From positions 930,001 to 994,000 of the forward strand of contig NZ_CP010523.2 of assembly GCF_000828055.2 (NCBI RefSeq): a stretch of 64,000 nucleotides of DNA. Reading direction: 5' to 3'. The position numbers were made by a program, and so were the translations under genes. Source of the stretch: Klebsiella variicola (GTDB lineage Bacteria > Pseudomonadota > Gammaproteobacteria > Enterobacterales > Enterobacteriaceae). This document shows, in pieces, positions 11,791-23,161 of this stretch. The notes under the pieces are model-generated. The model was not told where the DNA came from. It made no database searches and saw only the letters and a program-made list of their open reading frames with translations. Positions within the stretch are counted from its first letter, which is position 1. The number at the start of each line of letters is the position of its first letter.

Positions 11791-12867
11791 ATGGCCTTAC
11801 TGAAAAGCGCCCATGGCGGTAACATCCGCGAGGCCGCCGCCCTGCTGGGTATTGCGCCCGGCGAGCTGCTGGATTTTAGCGCCAACATCAATCCGCTGGG
11901 GATGCCAGCTTCGCTCAGGCAGGCGATCGTCGACAACCCAGGCTGCGCCGAGCGCTACCCTGACGTTGAATATCAACAGCTGCATCAGGCGCTGGCTGCC
12001 CACCATCAGCTGCCGGCGGCGCATATCCTTGCCGGCAACGGCGAAACTGAATCGATCTTCACCCTCGTCCACGGCCTTAAGCCGCGGCGGGCGATGATCG
12101 TCATTCCTGGTTTCGCGGAGTACCGGCGGGCGCTGCAGACGGTGGACTGCGAGTTGGTGGAGTATGCCCTCCGGGAGTGCGATGGCTGGCAGCTGACTGA
12201 CGCCATCCTCGATGCCCTGACTCCGGCGCTGGACTGCCTGTTTCTTTGCACCCCGAACAACCCCACCGGCCTGCTGCCGGAGCGGGGCCTGCTGGAAGCC
12301 ATTGCGCAGCGCTGTCGGGCGCTGAACATCAGCCTGATCCTCGATGAGGCCTTCCTCGACTTTATCCCCGACCAGCCGGGATTTATTCCCCTGCTGGCGC
12401 AGCACCCGCACGTCTGGGTTCTGCGCTCGCTCACCAAATTTTATGCTATTCCGGGGCTGCGTCTCGGCTACCTGCTCAACGCTGACGCCCAGGCAGTGGC
12501 CCGGCTGCGCGAGCGACAAATGCCGTGGTCCATCAATGCCTATGCCGCCCTGGCCGGAGAGATCATCCTCCAGGACCGGGCGTATCAGCGGGCCACCTGG
12601 CAATGGCTGCAGGAGGAGGGGGCGCGTTTCTGTTCACGACTGAAAGAGATTACCGGGCTGACCGTGTGGCCCGGGCGTGCTAACTACCTGTTCTTGCGCT
12701 GCGACAGGCAAGGGCTTGACCTGCAATACGCCCTGTTGCGCCAGCATGTGCTGATCCGCAGCTGCGCCAACTACCCGGGGCTGGATAGCCGTTATTTCCG
12801 GGTGGCGATCCGTAGCGCCAGCGAAAACGACCAGCTGCTGGCGGCGCTGCGCCGGGCGCTGGCCTGA
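11791..12867 (+). CDS. cobD: L-threonine-O-3-phosphate decarboxylase
   Basis: PLP enzyme making (R)-1-amino-2-propanol O-2-phosphate, the linker of the cobalamin nucleotide loop. The product is 358 aa (Salmonella 364) and closely related along its length, including [34 protein letters not shown] and LILDEAF. The PLP lysine is K216 in [24 protein letters not shown] precedes the ATG. It begins 17 nt after the amiC stop with no terminator between them, and converges with pduX across a 3-bp gap. It uses the threonine phosphate made by PduX, so the pair is a logical neighbourhood, but the promoter is probably that of amiC or one inside it. Confidence 0.95.
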   Translation: MALLKSAHGGNIREAAALLGIAPGELLDFSANINPLGMPASLRQAIVDNPGCAERYPDVEYQQLHQALAAHHQLPAAHILAGNGETESIFTLVHGLKPRRAMIVIPGFAEYRRALQTVDCELVEYALRECDGWQLTDAILDALTPALDCLFLCTPNNPTGLLPERGLLEAIAQRCRALNISLILDEAFLDFIPDQPGFIPLLAQHPHVWVLRSLTKFYAIPGLRLGYLLNADAQAVARLRERQMPWSINAYAALAGEIILQDRAYQRATWQWLQEEGARFCSRLKEITGLTVWPGRANYLFLRCDRQGLDLQYALLRQHVLIRSCANYPGLDSRYFRVAIRSASENDQLLAALRRALA

Positions 12868-12870
12868 GGC

Positions 12871-13773
12871 CTACTGCAGGGTGACGCCCCCGGGCACCAT
12901 CGCCAGCAGATGCTGCTGCGGCCAGTGGGCGGCGATGTCGCTCTCTGCCAGCCGCCATTGCAGAAATTCGACGTCATGACGAAGGCGGTCCAGCAGCAGG
13001 CCGACGACGCTGCCGCTGTGCGCTACATTAAGGCCATACAATCCTGCGCTTTCCACCAGTTGCAGTAGCGCGTCAAACCCCGGTTTGGGCAACAGCTGCT
13101 GGCTGGCGATGGCGCTGATGGTCGCCGCTTCGCCCAGCAGCTGTGGGCTGCCGCAATGGCAGGCCTGCTGTACTTTCTCCCACGCCAGCTGCAGCCGGGA
13201 GGCGTTAGCCAACAGACCCGCCTCGCGCGGCAGCTGGTGGTAGTCGGTGGTGCGCAGCGTCAGCGGGCTCTCCAGTACTAACAGGTCGAGCGCTGGCGGA
13301 GGGGGACAGGCGATTTGCGTGGCGGCGGTATTATGGTCGAACAGCGTCAGCTGGCGAAACAGGGTGCTGTCGGTAGGCTCCAGCGCGACGCACAGGCGCG
13401 CCAGCGTCGGCTCATCCAGTAGATGGCCCAGATGATGGGCGGTGGCGACGGCGGTGGCAGCGATATCGGCGGTGCTGCTGGCCATCCCTTTGGCCACCGG
13501 GATCGTTGAGTGCAGGGTAATGCGGATCTGCTGGCTCAGCGCTGGGGGGTAGCCCCAGTGGGCCAGCAGCTGGTCGACCATCGCCCGCGACAGCGGCCGC
13601 TCATCTTTTCGCGGCACCCCGGTCTCGACCTCGACGGTGCTGTACCAGTCCACCGGGCAGGAGACCAGTTTCTCGCTGCCGAGGATCCAGCCCTGGATAA
13701 GTTCTCCGCACGAGGCGGGACATTGTGCAACAGCCACGTTTTCACCTTTCCGCTTACCTTCGCCAGGGCGCAT
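12871..13773 (-). CDS. pduX: L-threonine kinase PduX
   Basis: GHMP-family kinase that phosphorylates L-threonine, giving the substrate of CobD for cobalamin assembly. The product is 300 aa, equal to Salmonella PduX. The GHMP motif 2 region PVAKGMASSTADIAATA lies at residues 92-108, and the characteristic N-terminal QCPASCGELIQGW is at 17-29. It is the last gene of the pdu operon, 55 nt after pduW. The Shine-Dalgarno in front of this ATG is weak, so a start nearer GENVAVAQ cannot be excluded. No terminator follows before the convergent cobD stop. Confidence 0.94.
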   Translation of the reverse strand: MRPGEGKRKGENVAVAQCPASCGELIQGWILGSEKLVSCPVDWYSTVEVETGVPRKDERPLSRAMVDQLLAHWGYPPALSQQIRITLHSTIPVAKGMASSTADIAATAVATAHHLGHLLDEPTLARLCVALEPTDSTLFRQLTLFDHNTAATQIACPPPPALDLLVLESPLTLRTTDYHQLPREAGLLANASRLQLAWEKVQQACHCGSPQLLGEAATISAIASQQLLPKPGFDALLQLVESAGLYGLNVAHSGSVVGLLLDRLRHDVEFLQWRLAESDIAAHWPQQHLLAMVPGGVTLQ

Positions 13774-13828
13774 AGTGGCATGGCGACCCGCCGGTTACCA
13801 TGATTCTCCGCAAGAGGAGGTACGTCGT

Positions 13829-15480
<1,652 letters not shown>

Positions 15481-15484
15481 GGGC

Positions 15485-15835
15485 TCAGGTCCGGGTAATT
15501 GGACAGGCGGTGAAGCGCATCAGCTCACCAAGGGTGCGTGTGACCTGCCTGAGCGCGTACTCCACCGCGGAGACATCGCCGGTCAGCACCACCGCGCCGG
15601 TGAAGCGATCGAGAAAGCCGATCTCCACCGCGCCAGACTTGGTGGCGATGTCGCAGGCGATAATTGATGCCTCACTGGGGGTAATGGTGAGAATGCCGAT
15701 AGCGGAGACCGCGTCCGGCAGGCCCAGCTTTTTGAACAGATCTTTGCCCGGATTGGCAATGAGATGCGCCAGAGTGACCTGTTTGCCCGGGACATACTCC
15801 TGGATCATGCGTTCGGTAGGGGTTTGCGGTTCCAT
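15485..15835 (-). CDS. pduU: Microcompartment shell protein PduU (circularly permuted BMC-H)
   Basis: Hexamer-forming shell protein of the propanediol microcompartment. The start [20 protein letters not shown] was chosen because the Salmonella protein starts equivalently (116 aa); the frame is open upstream, but the ATG overlaps the pduT stop as TAATG, a typical coupled start. The BMC domain contains [17 protein letters not shown] and [16 protein letters not shown]. The N-terminal segment forms a beta-barrel cap in the known structure. Product 116 aa. Confidence 0.94.
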   Translation of the reverse strand: MEPQTPTERMIQEYVPGKQVTLAHLIANPGKDLFKKLGLPDAVSAIGILTITPSEASIIACDIATKSGAVEIGFLDRFTGAVVLTGDVSAVEYALRQVTRTLGELMRFTACPITRT

Positions 15836-16389
15836 TATCCCTCCATCAGCTGTTGCCACAGCGCATCGTGCGGTCGCGGGATCACTGCCCGGTAAACCAG
15901 TAATCCTTTCTCGCCTGCGCTGTCGCTGGCCACCGTGACGGCGTTGTCGACATCGGCGATATCACCCGCCACCACCATGTAGCATTTGCCGCCGATACCA
16001 AACGCCATATGAACGCGAACCAGGGTGACGTTGGCCGCTTTCACCGCGCGGTCGGCGGCGCTGATGCACGCTGCCACGCTCCAGGTTTCGACGATCCCCG
16101 CCGCCTGCCGCTGCTCGACCACGTTGAGTCCGCTGATCGCCGGCAGTACGCTGGGGTGAATGTTGGCCAGCACCAGGCTGTCCACCAGCATCTCCCCGGC
16201 GCGCGCCGTGCCGGCGGCGATTGCCTGTTGCACGGCGCCGACGTCGCCGCCGAGCATCAGCAGGAATTTCCCGGGACAAAGGGTTCTGCAGAGCAGGAGC
16301 TGTACGTTCGCGCTTTTCAGCATGACGTCGCCCAGCTCCATTCCCCTGGCGATGCTGGTCAGTTCTAAAATTCCGATAGCCTGGGTCAT
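15835..16389 (-). CDS. pduT: Microcompartment shell protein PduT (tandem BMC, Fe-S)
   Basis: Trimeric shell protein with two fused BMC domains, 184 aa. In characterised PduT a [4Fe-4S] cluster sits on the three-fold axis and is held by Cys38. Here C38 is present in [12 protein letters not shown] (C34 and C38), so the cluster site is kept. It is thought to pass electrons through the shell to PduS, whose gene is immediately upstream (2-nt gap). Confidence 0.95.
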   Translation of the reverse strand: MTQAIGILELTSIARGMELGDVMLKSANVQLLLCRTLCPGKFLLMLGGDVGAVQQAIAAGTARAGEMLVDSLVLANIHPSVLPAISGLNVVEQRQAAGIVETWSVAACISAADRAVKAANVTLVRVHMAFGIGGKCYMVVAGDIADVDNAVTVASDSAGEKGLLVYRAVIPRPHDALWQQLMEG

Positions 16390-16391
16390 GA

Positions 16392-17744
16392 TTAACCTCT
16401 TACAAGCGTAATGGCCTGCTCCGTGATGGCGGAGACCTGGCCGTCAATACTGGCGTGTACCGGCGCACCGAGGGCGTCGGCAGGGATGTCTGCCAGCAGC
16501 TGGCCGCGCGTTACTCGCTCTCCCGGTGCGACGCAGGGAACGGCGCTGATGCCGATATGCTGGCGCAGCGGCAGGGTGACGCAGCCCACCTCCGGCTCCA
16601 CCGCCGTCAGCGGCGCCTCCTGATACCAGGGATCAAGCCCCAGTTTGCTGATGAGCCGTTTGACCGGCACCAGGCGGTGCTTCGCCATCTCGTCCGCCGG
16701 ACGTAGCGGTCCCTCGTAGCGCAGGTTTTTCGCCCTCAGCTCACGTTTCAGCAGACGGTTGATGCGCATGGGGGAAATCCCCACCGGGCAGGCGACGCTC
16801 TCGCAAACGTTGCACTCCGAGCAGGTCAGGGCGCTGAGCAGCAGCGACGGGGTGGCCGCCTGGCGATAGTTCACCGCCCGCACCAGCAGGTGGGGAGAAA
16901 GCTCATGGCCGATCAGGTGCCGGGGGCATAAATCTGTGCATAAACGGCACTGCTCACAGACGGTGCGGGCGATGGCGAGCAGGGTGCGTTCATCCTGCCG
17001 CCGTCGCTGGATCAACGGATGGTTGCCCGGGAGCACCAGCAGGCCGCCGGTGGTTTTGGTGACCGGTGTCTCCAGGGAGGTCATAAGCGAGCCCATCATC
17101 GGACCGCCGTTGATAAACCCCGGTTCGGCAACCGTCGCGCCGCCGGCCAGATCCAGCACCTCGCGCAGCGACATGCCCAGCGGTACGGTCAGCGTCAGCG
17201 GGCGGGCGACAGCGCCATTGACGGTCAATGTCCGGCGGGTCACCGGATAGCCCTGCTCCACGGCTCTGGCGATATTGAGTACCGTCTGCACGTTATTGAC
17301 CACCACGCCGACGCTGACCGGCAGCGCGGCAGGCGGCACGCGGCGCCCCGTCGCCAGCCAGATAGTGAGTACCTCATCCCCGGCCGGATAGACATCAGGC
17401 AGAATATGCAGCCGGGCCCATTCCGGTAGTCGCGGGGTTAACGCCGCAATCGCCGGAGTATATTTCGCCTTCAGGGCAATGATCCCTTCCCGGGCGCCGG
17501 TGGCGGTCATTGCGTAACCCAGGCCGCGAATCAGCCGGTCAGCCTGCTGCGCCATCAGCTGTTGATCAACCTTCAGCATCGGTTCGCATTCAGCGGCGTT
17601 CACCAGCACGGTATCCACCCTGGCCTGCAGTTTGATGTGGGTCGGAAAGCCCGCCCCACCGGCGCCCACCACGCCGGCGGCCCGGACGCGCTCGCGGATC
17701 TCCGCCGCGTCAATGTCTGGTAGTGGCACTATCGCTTCACTCAT
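16392..17744 (-). CDS. pduS: Cobalamin reductase PduS (Fe-S flavoprotein)
   Basis: RnfC-like flavoprotein that reduces cob(III)alamin/cob(II)alamin for re-adenosylation by PduO. The product is 450 aa. The N-terminal [10 protein letters not shown] motif at residues 28-37 is the flavin/NADH region. Two ferredoxin-type Cys clusters, C263-x2-C-x2-C-x3-C ([11 protein letters not shown]) and C308-x2-C-x2-C-x4-C, bind [4Fe-4S] centres. A lipoyl/SLBB-like C-terminal segment ends the protein. The start overlaps the pduQ stop by 4 nt. Confidence 0.95.
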   Translation of the reverse strand: MSEAIVPLPDIDAAEIRERVRAAGVVGAGGAGFPTHIKLQARVDTVLVNAAECEPMLKVDQQLMAQQADRLIRGLGYAMTATGAREGIIALKAKYTPAIAALTPRLPEWARLHILPDVYPAGDEVLTIWLATGRRVPPAALPVSVGVVVNNVQTVLNIARAVEQGYPVTRRTLTVNGAVARPLTLTVPLGMSLREVLDLAGGATVAEPGFINGGPMMGSLMTSLETPVTKTTGGLLVLPGNHPLIQRRRQDERTLLAIARTVCEQCRLCTDLCPRHLIGHELSPHLLVRAVNYRQAATPSLLLSALTCSECNVCESVACPVGISPMRINRLLKRELRAKNLRYEGPLRPADEMAKHRLVPVKRLISKLGLDPWYQEAPLTAVEPEVGCVTLPLRQHIGISAVPCVAPGERVTRGQLLADIPADALGAPVHASIDGQVSAITEQAITLVRG

Positions 17745-18853
17745 TGCAGGCTCTCCAGCAGTCGCGCGATGGCCTCACCATCGACCGGGCGCGGGTTGGT
17801 GCGCAGGGTGGCGTCAGCCAGCGCGGCCGGCACCATGGCGGGAATTCGCGATAAGAAAAGGGGATATTTTTCCTGCAAGGCGCCCTTGAGGGTGGGAATG
17901 GCGCACTGCTGTTTCAGTGTTTCCACCGCGGCAAGCAGCGCCTGGAGAGCCTCCTGTTCGCCAGCTTCCGGCGGGCAGAACCGGCAGGCCCTGGCCAGGC
18001 GCGCATAGCGCTTCGCCGCTCGCGGCTCGCCGGCGTTGAAGCGGATCACCGCGGTCAGCAGCAGCGCGTTGGCCAGGCCATGGGGGAGGTGAAACTGGCC
18101 GCCAAGCTGATGGGCGATAGCATGATTGAGTCCGAGGCCAGCCTGGCTAAAGGCCATGCCGGCAAGGGTTGAGGCATTGTGCATTTTACTGCGGGTCGCG
18201 ACGCAGTCGCCCTGGCGAACCGCAACGGGCAGGGCGCGAAATACCAGCCTGGCGGCTTTTTCCGCCAGTGCATCGGTAAAATCGGTGGCCTGCGGCGATA
18301 CCCATGCCTCAAGGGCGTGGGTCAGGACGTCCAGTCCGGTATGGGCCGTGATGGTGGGCGGTACGCTGACCACCAGCGACGGGTCAAGGATCGCCATATC
18401 GGGACAGAGTGCCTCATGGAACAGCGGGTATTTGATCCCTTTTTCCGGATCGCTGATGACGCAGGCGCTGGTCACTTCCGACCCGGTACCGCTGGTGGTG
18501 GGGATCGCCACGCAGGTGTCGACAGGCAGCCCGCCCTGCTGGCTGAACCAGACGATCGCCTTGGCGGCGTCCATCGCCGAGCCGCCGCCGAAGCCGATCA
18601 CCACCTGCGGACGCAGGGCCTGCATCTGCGCTATCCCTTTCGCCACGGTGTGAATGGTCGGATCCGGTGTAATATCACTGAACACGCTGACGCGGTTGCT
18701 GGCGGGCAGCGCGGCGCGCAGCCGCTCGAACAGCGGCGAGCGCGCCAGGAAGCCGTCGCAGACGATCCAGATGTGCTGATGGCTAAAGCGCTGCAGCGCG
18801 GCCAGGCTGCCCGGGCCGCTGTAGAGGCGCGTTTGCAGAGAAAAGGTGTGCAT
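17741..18853 (-). CDS. pduQ: 1-Propanol dehydrogenase PduQ
   Basis: Iron-dependent alcohol dehydrogenase reducing propionaldehyde to 1-propanol, which regenerates NAD+ inside the microcompartment for PduP. The product is 370 aa. The NAD-binding GFGGGSAMDAAKA is followed by PTTSGTGSEVTSACV, and metal ligands lie in GLNHAIAHQLGGQFHLPHG. Adjacent to pduP (11-nt gap) and overlapping pduS. Distinct from the other iron ADH of this window, FucO. Confidence 0.96.
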   Translation of the reverse strand: MHTFSLQTRLYSGPGSLAALQRFSHQHIWIVCDGFLARSPLFERLRAALPASNRVSVFSDITPDPTIHTVAKGIAQMQALRPQVVIGFGGGSAMDAAKAIVWFSQQGGLPVDTCVAIPTTSGTGSEVTSACVISDPEKGIKYPLFHEALCPDMAILDPSLVVSVPPTITAHTGLDVLTHALEAWVSPQATDFTDALAEKAARLVFRALPVAVRQGDCVATRSKMHNASTLAGMAFSQAGLGLNHAIAHQLGGQFHLPHGLANALLLTAVIRFNAGEPRAAKRYARLARACRFCPPEAGEQEALQALLAAVETLKQQCAIPTLKGALQEKYPLFLSRIPAMVPAALADATLRTNPRPVDGEAIARLLESLQ

Positions 18854-18864
18854 GGCGCCCCCGG

Positions 18865-20250
18865 CTAGCGAATGGAAAAACCGTTGGTCAACACGCAGCG
18901 CCGCAGGCGGGCGAACGTCCGCGCGGAGGTGGTGCCTTCTCCGGTTGGCGTGGCGATGGTGAAGGTGGTAAACCCTTCGCCGCCGACGCCGATACCCGCG
19001 TAAGACGGACCATTTTTGACAAAAATGGAGGTCTGCAGCGTGCGTGCCGCCAGATTGAGCCGCGAGACATTCTGCGAGTGCATAATGGCGGTGTGGTGCA
19101 GACCCTCCTCAACGCGCAGGGCCAGCGCCAGGGCGCTATCAAAATCGGCGACCCGGACGATCGGCAGCACCGGCATCAGTTGCTCGCAGGTCACCCAGGG
19201 GTCGTTCGCCTGCACCTCGGCTATCAGCAGGCGAGGGGGGCGGGAAGGGACGGCGAGACCGGCGGCCGCCAGCAGCGCAGCCGGACTTTTACCGACCAGT
19301 TTTTTATTCGCCGCGCCGTCGGGCAGGCAGACGGCGCGCAGGGTATCGGTCTCCTGCGGGCTCAACAGCAGCGCGTCAAAATCCTGCATCTGCTGGATCA
19401 GGCGGTCAGCGACGGAGGCGACGACGATCAGGCTTTTTTCGGCGATACAGGGCAGGTTGTAATCGAAGGCGGCGCCGCTGATGATATCTTCGGCGGCTTT
19501 GACGAGATCGGCCGTTTCATCAACGATGCACGGCGGATTGCCGGCGCCAGCGCCGATCACTTTTTTACCGCTTTTCATGCCCATCGCCACAATGCCAGGG
19601 CCGCCGGTGATAGCCAGAACGGCAATCAGCGGGTGGGCCATCATTTGCTGGGTGGCTTCAAAGGTCGGCTCGGCAACGGTCACCACCAGGTTACGGATCC
19701 CGCTGCAGCGGTAGGCGATCTCTTCGATCCTGGCGATAAGCGTTAACGAGACCTTTTTCGCGCCGGGATGGGGGCTGAAATAGACGCTGTTACCCGCCGC
19801 CAGCATGCTGATACTGTTGTTGATAATGGTTTCCGTTGGGTTGGTGCTGGGCGCCACGGCGCCAATAACCCCGAACGGTGAGTACTCAAACAGCACCATC
19901 CCGCCATCGCCGGTGAGGGCGCTGGTAGTGAGATCCTCAATGCCCGGTGTGTTCTCAAGGGCAGCTTTATTTTTCAGATATTTATCTTCTTTGTTGCCCA
20001 TGCCGGTTTCCGTGGCGCTCTCCTCCGCCAGCGTCGCCAGCTCGGGGGCCAGCGTCTCCCGCAGCGCGCTGATAATGGCGCTGCGGGTTTTTAGCGGACA
20101 CTGCTGATAGCGGAGAAAAGCCTGATGGGCGGCGTCGATGGCGCTGCCGACGTCGCGGAAAATGCCCTGCTGTTCCTGAGAAACGGGGGCGGGCGCGAGC
20201 TTTTCGCTGAGAATGGTGCGGATAAGGGTTTCCAGTTCTGCTGTATTCAT
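18865..20250 (-). CDS. pduP: CoA-acylating propionaldehyde dehydrogenase PduP
   Basis: Oxidises propionaldehyde to propionyl-CoA with NAD+ in the microcompartment lumen. The product is 461 aa. The N-terminal amphipathic helix MNTAELETLIRTILSEKLA is the known encapsulation peptide type. The catalytic cysteine is C268 in FDYNLPCIAEKS, and GGPGIVAMGMKSGKK forms the nucleotide region. The start overlaps the pduO stop by 4 nt. Confidence 0.96.
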   Translation of the reverse strand: MNTAELETLIRTILSEKLAPAPVSQEQQGIFRDVGSAIDAAHQAFLRYQQCPLKTRSAIISALRETLAPELATLAEESATETGMGNKEDKYLKNKAALENTPGIEDLTTSALTGDGGMVLFEYSPFGVIGAVAPSTNPTETIINNSISMLAAGNSVYFSPHPGAKKVSLTLIARIEEIAYRCSGIRNLVVTVAEPTFEATQQMMAHPLIAVLAITGGPGIVAMGMKSGKKVIGAGAGNPPCIVDETADLVKAAEDIISGAAFDYNLPCIAEKSLIVVASVADRLIQQMQDFDALLLSPQETDTLRAVCLPDGAANKKLVGKSPAALLAAAGLAVPSRPPRLLIAEVQANDPWVTCEQLMPVLPIVRVADFDSALALALRVEEGLHHTAIMHSQNVSRLNLAARTLQTSIFVKNGPSYAGIGVGGEGFTTFTIATPTGEGTTSARTFARLRRCVLTNGFSIR

Positions 20251-21263
20251 TGATGTGTTCTCACGTTAATGGCCGCCATAGCAGCCTGTGCAATAGCCAT
20301 ATCCTGCTCGATGCTGCCGCCGCTAATCCCGAGGCCGGCTATTAGCTGGCCATCGCGCCACAGCGGATATCCGCCGCCAAAGGTGACGACTTTGCCCTGC
20401 AGATGGCTCTCCAGACCGTACAGCGCAGCGCCTGGCTGTACGGTCGTCGCGAGCTCGTGGGTGGCGGTTTTCATGGCGACGGCGGTCCAGGCTTTTTTCG
20501 GCGCCAGCTCGCTGCTGACCAGCAGCGCATCGGGCATTCGCCAGGTCACGGTTTCGGTACCGTGTGCGTCAACGATGCTCACCACCACCGGCACCTGCAG
20601 CAGGCGGGCGTGTTCGATGGCCTGACGGGTAAGCTGATGCAGCTCGTGAAAGGAGAGCGACCCGGCCTGGGCTTTGGGCGCGTCGGGCGCAGGCGACCCG
20701 CTGGCGGCCAGGTAGCGGGCCGCGATCTCCGCGACGAGCCGGCGCTGGTGATCGGCATGATCCTCGCTGCGCGCCAGGGCATACAGGCAGTCAGATAAGC
20801 GGTTCAGATAACGCAGCAGTATCTGACGGATAGTGACCTCTGCCGCCAGCTCGACCAGCCGGCGCTCCGCCCGACGGGAAACGGTGCGGGCCAGGTGCAG
20901 ACGACTGGCGGCTTCGCACCGTCCGGGCAACACAAACTGGTGCAGCGCCGGCACGCGGGCCATCTCGCGATCGATGGTCTGCTCCAGCAGGGCAATCTCT
21001 TCGCTGCTGATATAGCGCTTACCCGGTGATGGCTGTTCGCTGTCGCTGGCGAGCTCCGCGCTGAACCAGAAAATATGTTGCTGCAGGGCTTCGAGCAGGA
21101 CGCGATGTTCCTCTTCAGCGACGGCGCAGACGCACAGGCTCAGCACCGCGTTCAGTTCATCCAGGGTGCCGTAGGCTTCGACGCGCGGATGCGTCTTGCT
21201 GACCCGCTGGCCGGTAAAGAGTGATGTACTGCCGGCATCGCCGGTTCGGGTATAAATAGCCAC
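20247..21263 (-). CDS. pduO: Corrinoid adenosyltransferase PduO
   Basis: ATP:cob(I)alamin adenosyltransferase that regenerates coenzyme B12 for diol dehydratase. I start it at the GTG giving (V/M)AIYTRTGDAGSTSLF, the conserved N-terminus of PduO-type transferases, preceded by GGGGG; the frame stays open upstream but that extension overlaps pduN and looks like noise. The product is 338 aa (Salmonella 336). The N-terminal transferase domain (about 1-185, with GTLDELNA and SRRAERRLVELA) is followed by a GlcG/HbpS-like domain (about 200-335) reported to bind heme in PduO. Confidence 0.93.
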   Translation of the reverse strand: MAIYTRTGDAGSTSLFTGQRVSKTHPRVEAYGTLDELNAVLSLCVCAVAEEEHRVLLEALQQHIFWFSAELASDSEQPSPGKRYISSEEIALLEQTIDREMARVPALHQFVLPGRCEAASRLHLARTVSRRAERRLVELAAEVTIRQILLRYLNRLSDCLYALARSEDHADHQRRLVAEIAARYLAASGSPAPDAPKAQAGSLSFHELHQLTRQAIEHARLLQVPVVVSIVDAHGTETVTWRMPDALLVSSELAPKKAWTAVAMKTATHELATTVQPGAALYGLESHLQGKVVTFGGGYPLWRDGQLIAGLGISGGSIEQDMAIAQAAMAAINVRTHQ

Positions 21264-21273
21264 AGGCGCCCCC

Positions 21274-21549
21274 TTAGCGTGAAAGTGAGTCAACAATGCC
21301 CACAACGGCAAGATCGATAGCCTCATTCGGGCCGCTAAAGACGTGGCGTGCGCTCGAGCCGCTGCAGAGCAGCACCAGCTCGCCGACGCCAGCGCCAACC
21401 GAATCTACCGCCACTTCATCGCCGCTCGCGGGCTGAAATGGATGTTCGTCGTCTGTGCTTACCCGGCGCACCAGCAGCAGTTTTTTGCCGTTCAGAGAGG
21501 GCGATTTTTGCGTCGAGACGACGGCGCCGGTCACGCGTGCCAGATGCAT
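21274..21549 (-). CDS. pduN: Microcompartment vertex protein PduN (BMC-P)
   Basis: EutN/CcmL-family pentamer that caps the vertices of the shell; 91 aa. The sequence starts [17 protein letters not shown] and contains the family pattern [10 protein letters not shown] and [23 protein letters not shown] single vertex protein in the locus fits one compartment type. Lies 3 nt after pduM. Confidence 0.95.
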   Translation of the reverse strand: MHLARVTGAVVSTQKSPSLNGKKLLLVRRVSTDDEHPFQPASGDEVAVDSVGAGVGELVLLCSGSSARHVFSGPNEAIDLAVVGIVDSLSR

Positions 21550-21552
21550 AGT

Positions 21553-22044
21553 TCACTCCTGCGTAATCAATTGAACATGCCGCGCGACGGCCGCTTCGCG
21601 GGCGAGGGCGGTGATAATGGGGCGGCGGCGCAGCACCAGATAACCTCCCCTGAGACGGGCTACATCGGCATAGGTGAGCACCGACGCGGCGTGAAGTCTG
21701 ACGGGCTGGCCAGGCGGGTCGCTGAACGTCAGCGGCAAACGGGCGAGTTTTTTTACCGCCAGCGCGGGGAGCAGGGCGGGAAGCAGCGTTAGCTGTACCC
21801 GAACGCCCCAGGCCATCGCCTCATGCAACGCGCAACCGGCGGCCGTCAGCGCGCGCTGGCCGGTAAGCTGCTCCAGCAGCGGTAAATCCACCTGCACGAT
21901 GCGCAGCGAAGCGTGCTGGCACAGCAGGCTGTGGATATCCGCTTCGCCGAGCTGGGCCACGCTGAGCGTGGCCGTACTCCGGGCGCGACGGCGCAGACGG
22001 GCGGCGACCTCTTCGACGATACGCTGCAGCATCGCGTGGTTCAT
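21553..22044 (-). CDS. pduM: Microcompartment assembly protein PduM
   Basis: 163-aa protein needed for proper microcompartment structure in Salmonella; molecular role unknown. It begins with an amphipathic helix, MNHAMLQRIVEEVAARL, resembling the encapsulation helices of PduD and PduP. The rest is a mixed alpha/beta region with no motif I recognise. The start overlaps the pduL stop by 4 nt. Confidence 0.92.
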   Translation of the reverse strand: MNHAMLQRIVEEVAARLRRRARSTATLSVAQLGEADIHSLLCQHASLRIVQVDLPLLEQLTGQRALTAAGCALHEAMAWGVRVQLTLLPALLPALAVKKLARLPLTFSDPPGQPVRLHAASVLTYADVARLRGGYLVLRRRPIITALAREAAVARHVQLITQE

Positions 22045-22673
22045 GGCTTCGTCACCAGCGTAGCCCAGGCCTGCGCAGCGTCAGCGCCTGCCGCATTGGC
22101 TTCGTCAGTATCGATGTGCATCTCAAGACGCATATCCGGGGCTACGCGGACCGCTACATTGTCGAAGATAAGCCGCCTGTCGCTGCCTTCGATCGCCACC
22201 GCGACGCTATCGCCATGGGCGACGCGCAGGATCAGGGCATCGAGCGGGGACATATGAATATGTCGTTGGGCGACGATCGTCCCGCTGCTCAGCTCCAGTT
22301 CGGCAAAGGGGCTTATCAGGCGGATCCCCGGCGTGTCCTGCAGATTGCCGGACATGCGCAGCGGCGCGGCGATACCGAGGGTCCGGGCGTCGGTGCGTGA
22401 GATTTCCACCTGGCTGGTCTGGCGCAAAGGGCCGAGCAGGCGCACGTTGTTTAATCGTCCTTTGGGGCCAACCAGGGTCACCGTCTGCTCTGCAGCATAC
22501 TGTCCGGGCTGCAGCAGCGCTTTTTTCGGCTGGATGGGCTGAGCGGGAAAGAGCCTGGCGTAGTCAGCCGCCGCTAAATGGATATGGCGACTGGAGATAC
22601 CGATAGGGATGGGACGCTGGCGCATCTCATCCAGCACTTTGTTGACTGTTGAAGCCAGCTGTTGTTTATCCAT
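22041..22673 (-). CDS. pduL: Phosphate propanoyltransferase PduL
   Basis: Converts propionyl-CoA plus phosphate to propionyl phosphate and frees CoA inside the compartment. The product is 210 aa. It has an N-terminal encapsulation-type helix (MDKQQLASTVNKVLDEM) and two histidine motifs, SSRHIHL (27-33) and QRHIHMSP, that hold the dimetal site in this family, which is unrelated to Pta. The start overlaps the pduK stop by one base (TAATG arrangement). Confidence 0.96.
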   Translation of the reverse strand: MDKQQLASTVNKVLDEMRQRPIPIGISSRHIHLAAADYARLFPAQPIQPKKALLQPGQYAAEQTVTLVGPKGRLNNVRLLGPLRQTSQVEISRTDARTLGIAAPLRMSGNLQDTPGIRLISPFAELELSSGTIVAQRHIHMSPLDALILRVAHGDSVAVAIEGSDRRLIFDNVAVRVAPDMRLEMHIDTDEANAAGADAAQAWATLVTKP

Positions 22674-23140
22674 TACGCGTCACCTCGTTTACCGGCGTGC
22701 AGGCACTGCGAGCGAGGTTCGCCTTTTTGCCGTGGACAGTGCGGGTCCAGGCACAGGTTGCAGGTCACCTGCTCCGCAGGGCGGGGGAGGGTGTCTGCGG
22801 GATCTCTGCGCTCATCCATTACGGTGGCGTTCTCCTCTTCCAGAGCAGCGTCAGGTGCTGGTGAAGGCGCTTCGACGCGGGCTGGCAGCAGGCCTGCGCC
22901 GGGCCTGGCGATAACCTTCTGCGCCACCAGCCCCTGCTGCCGGTCGGCGAGTTCGGCCCCGGTCATCACCGCCGCCTGGACAGAGGCCACATCACCGGCG
23001 ATCTTCACCACCATCCAGCCGGAGCCGTTGGTCTTTTCCAGGGCGAGCAGCGTGATGGCGGCCGCTTTCGCCATGGCGTCGGCGCAGGTGATGGCCAGGG
23101 CCAGGCCGCTGACCTCAAGTAATCCCAGTGATTGCTTCAC
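22673..23140 (-). CDS. pduK: Minor shell protein PduK with Cys-rich C-terminal tail
   Basis: A BMC-H domain (about residues 1-85) is followed by a linker rich in Pro, Glu and Ala and a tail with four cysteines (C127, C130, C135, C146) in the pattern C-x2-C-x4-C-x10-C. The product is 155 aa. In Salmonella, PduK is a minor shell component linked to spatial organisation of compartments. The cysteine pattern suggests a metal or Fe-S site, an inference not shown by sequence alone. Confidence 0.94.
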   Translation of the reverse strand: MKQSLGLLEVSGLALAITCADAMAKAAAITLLALEKTNGSGWMVVKIAGDVASVQAAVMTGAELADRQQGLVAQKVIARPGAGLLPARVEAPSPAPDAALEEENATVMDERRDPADTLPRPAEQVTCNLCLDPHCPRQKGEPRSQCLHAGKRGDA

Positions 23141-23161
23141 GCAGTGCTCCTTGTTTCAAGG

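Noticed and set aside
20247-21398. Longer N-terminus of PduO (383 codons)
   Set aside because: The extra 45 residues overlap pduN and are not like any PduO; the GTG giving AIYTRTGDAG fits the family and has a ribosome-binding site.
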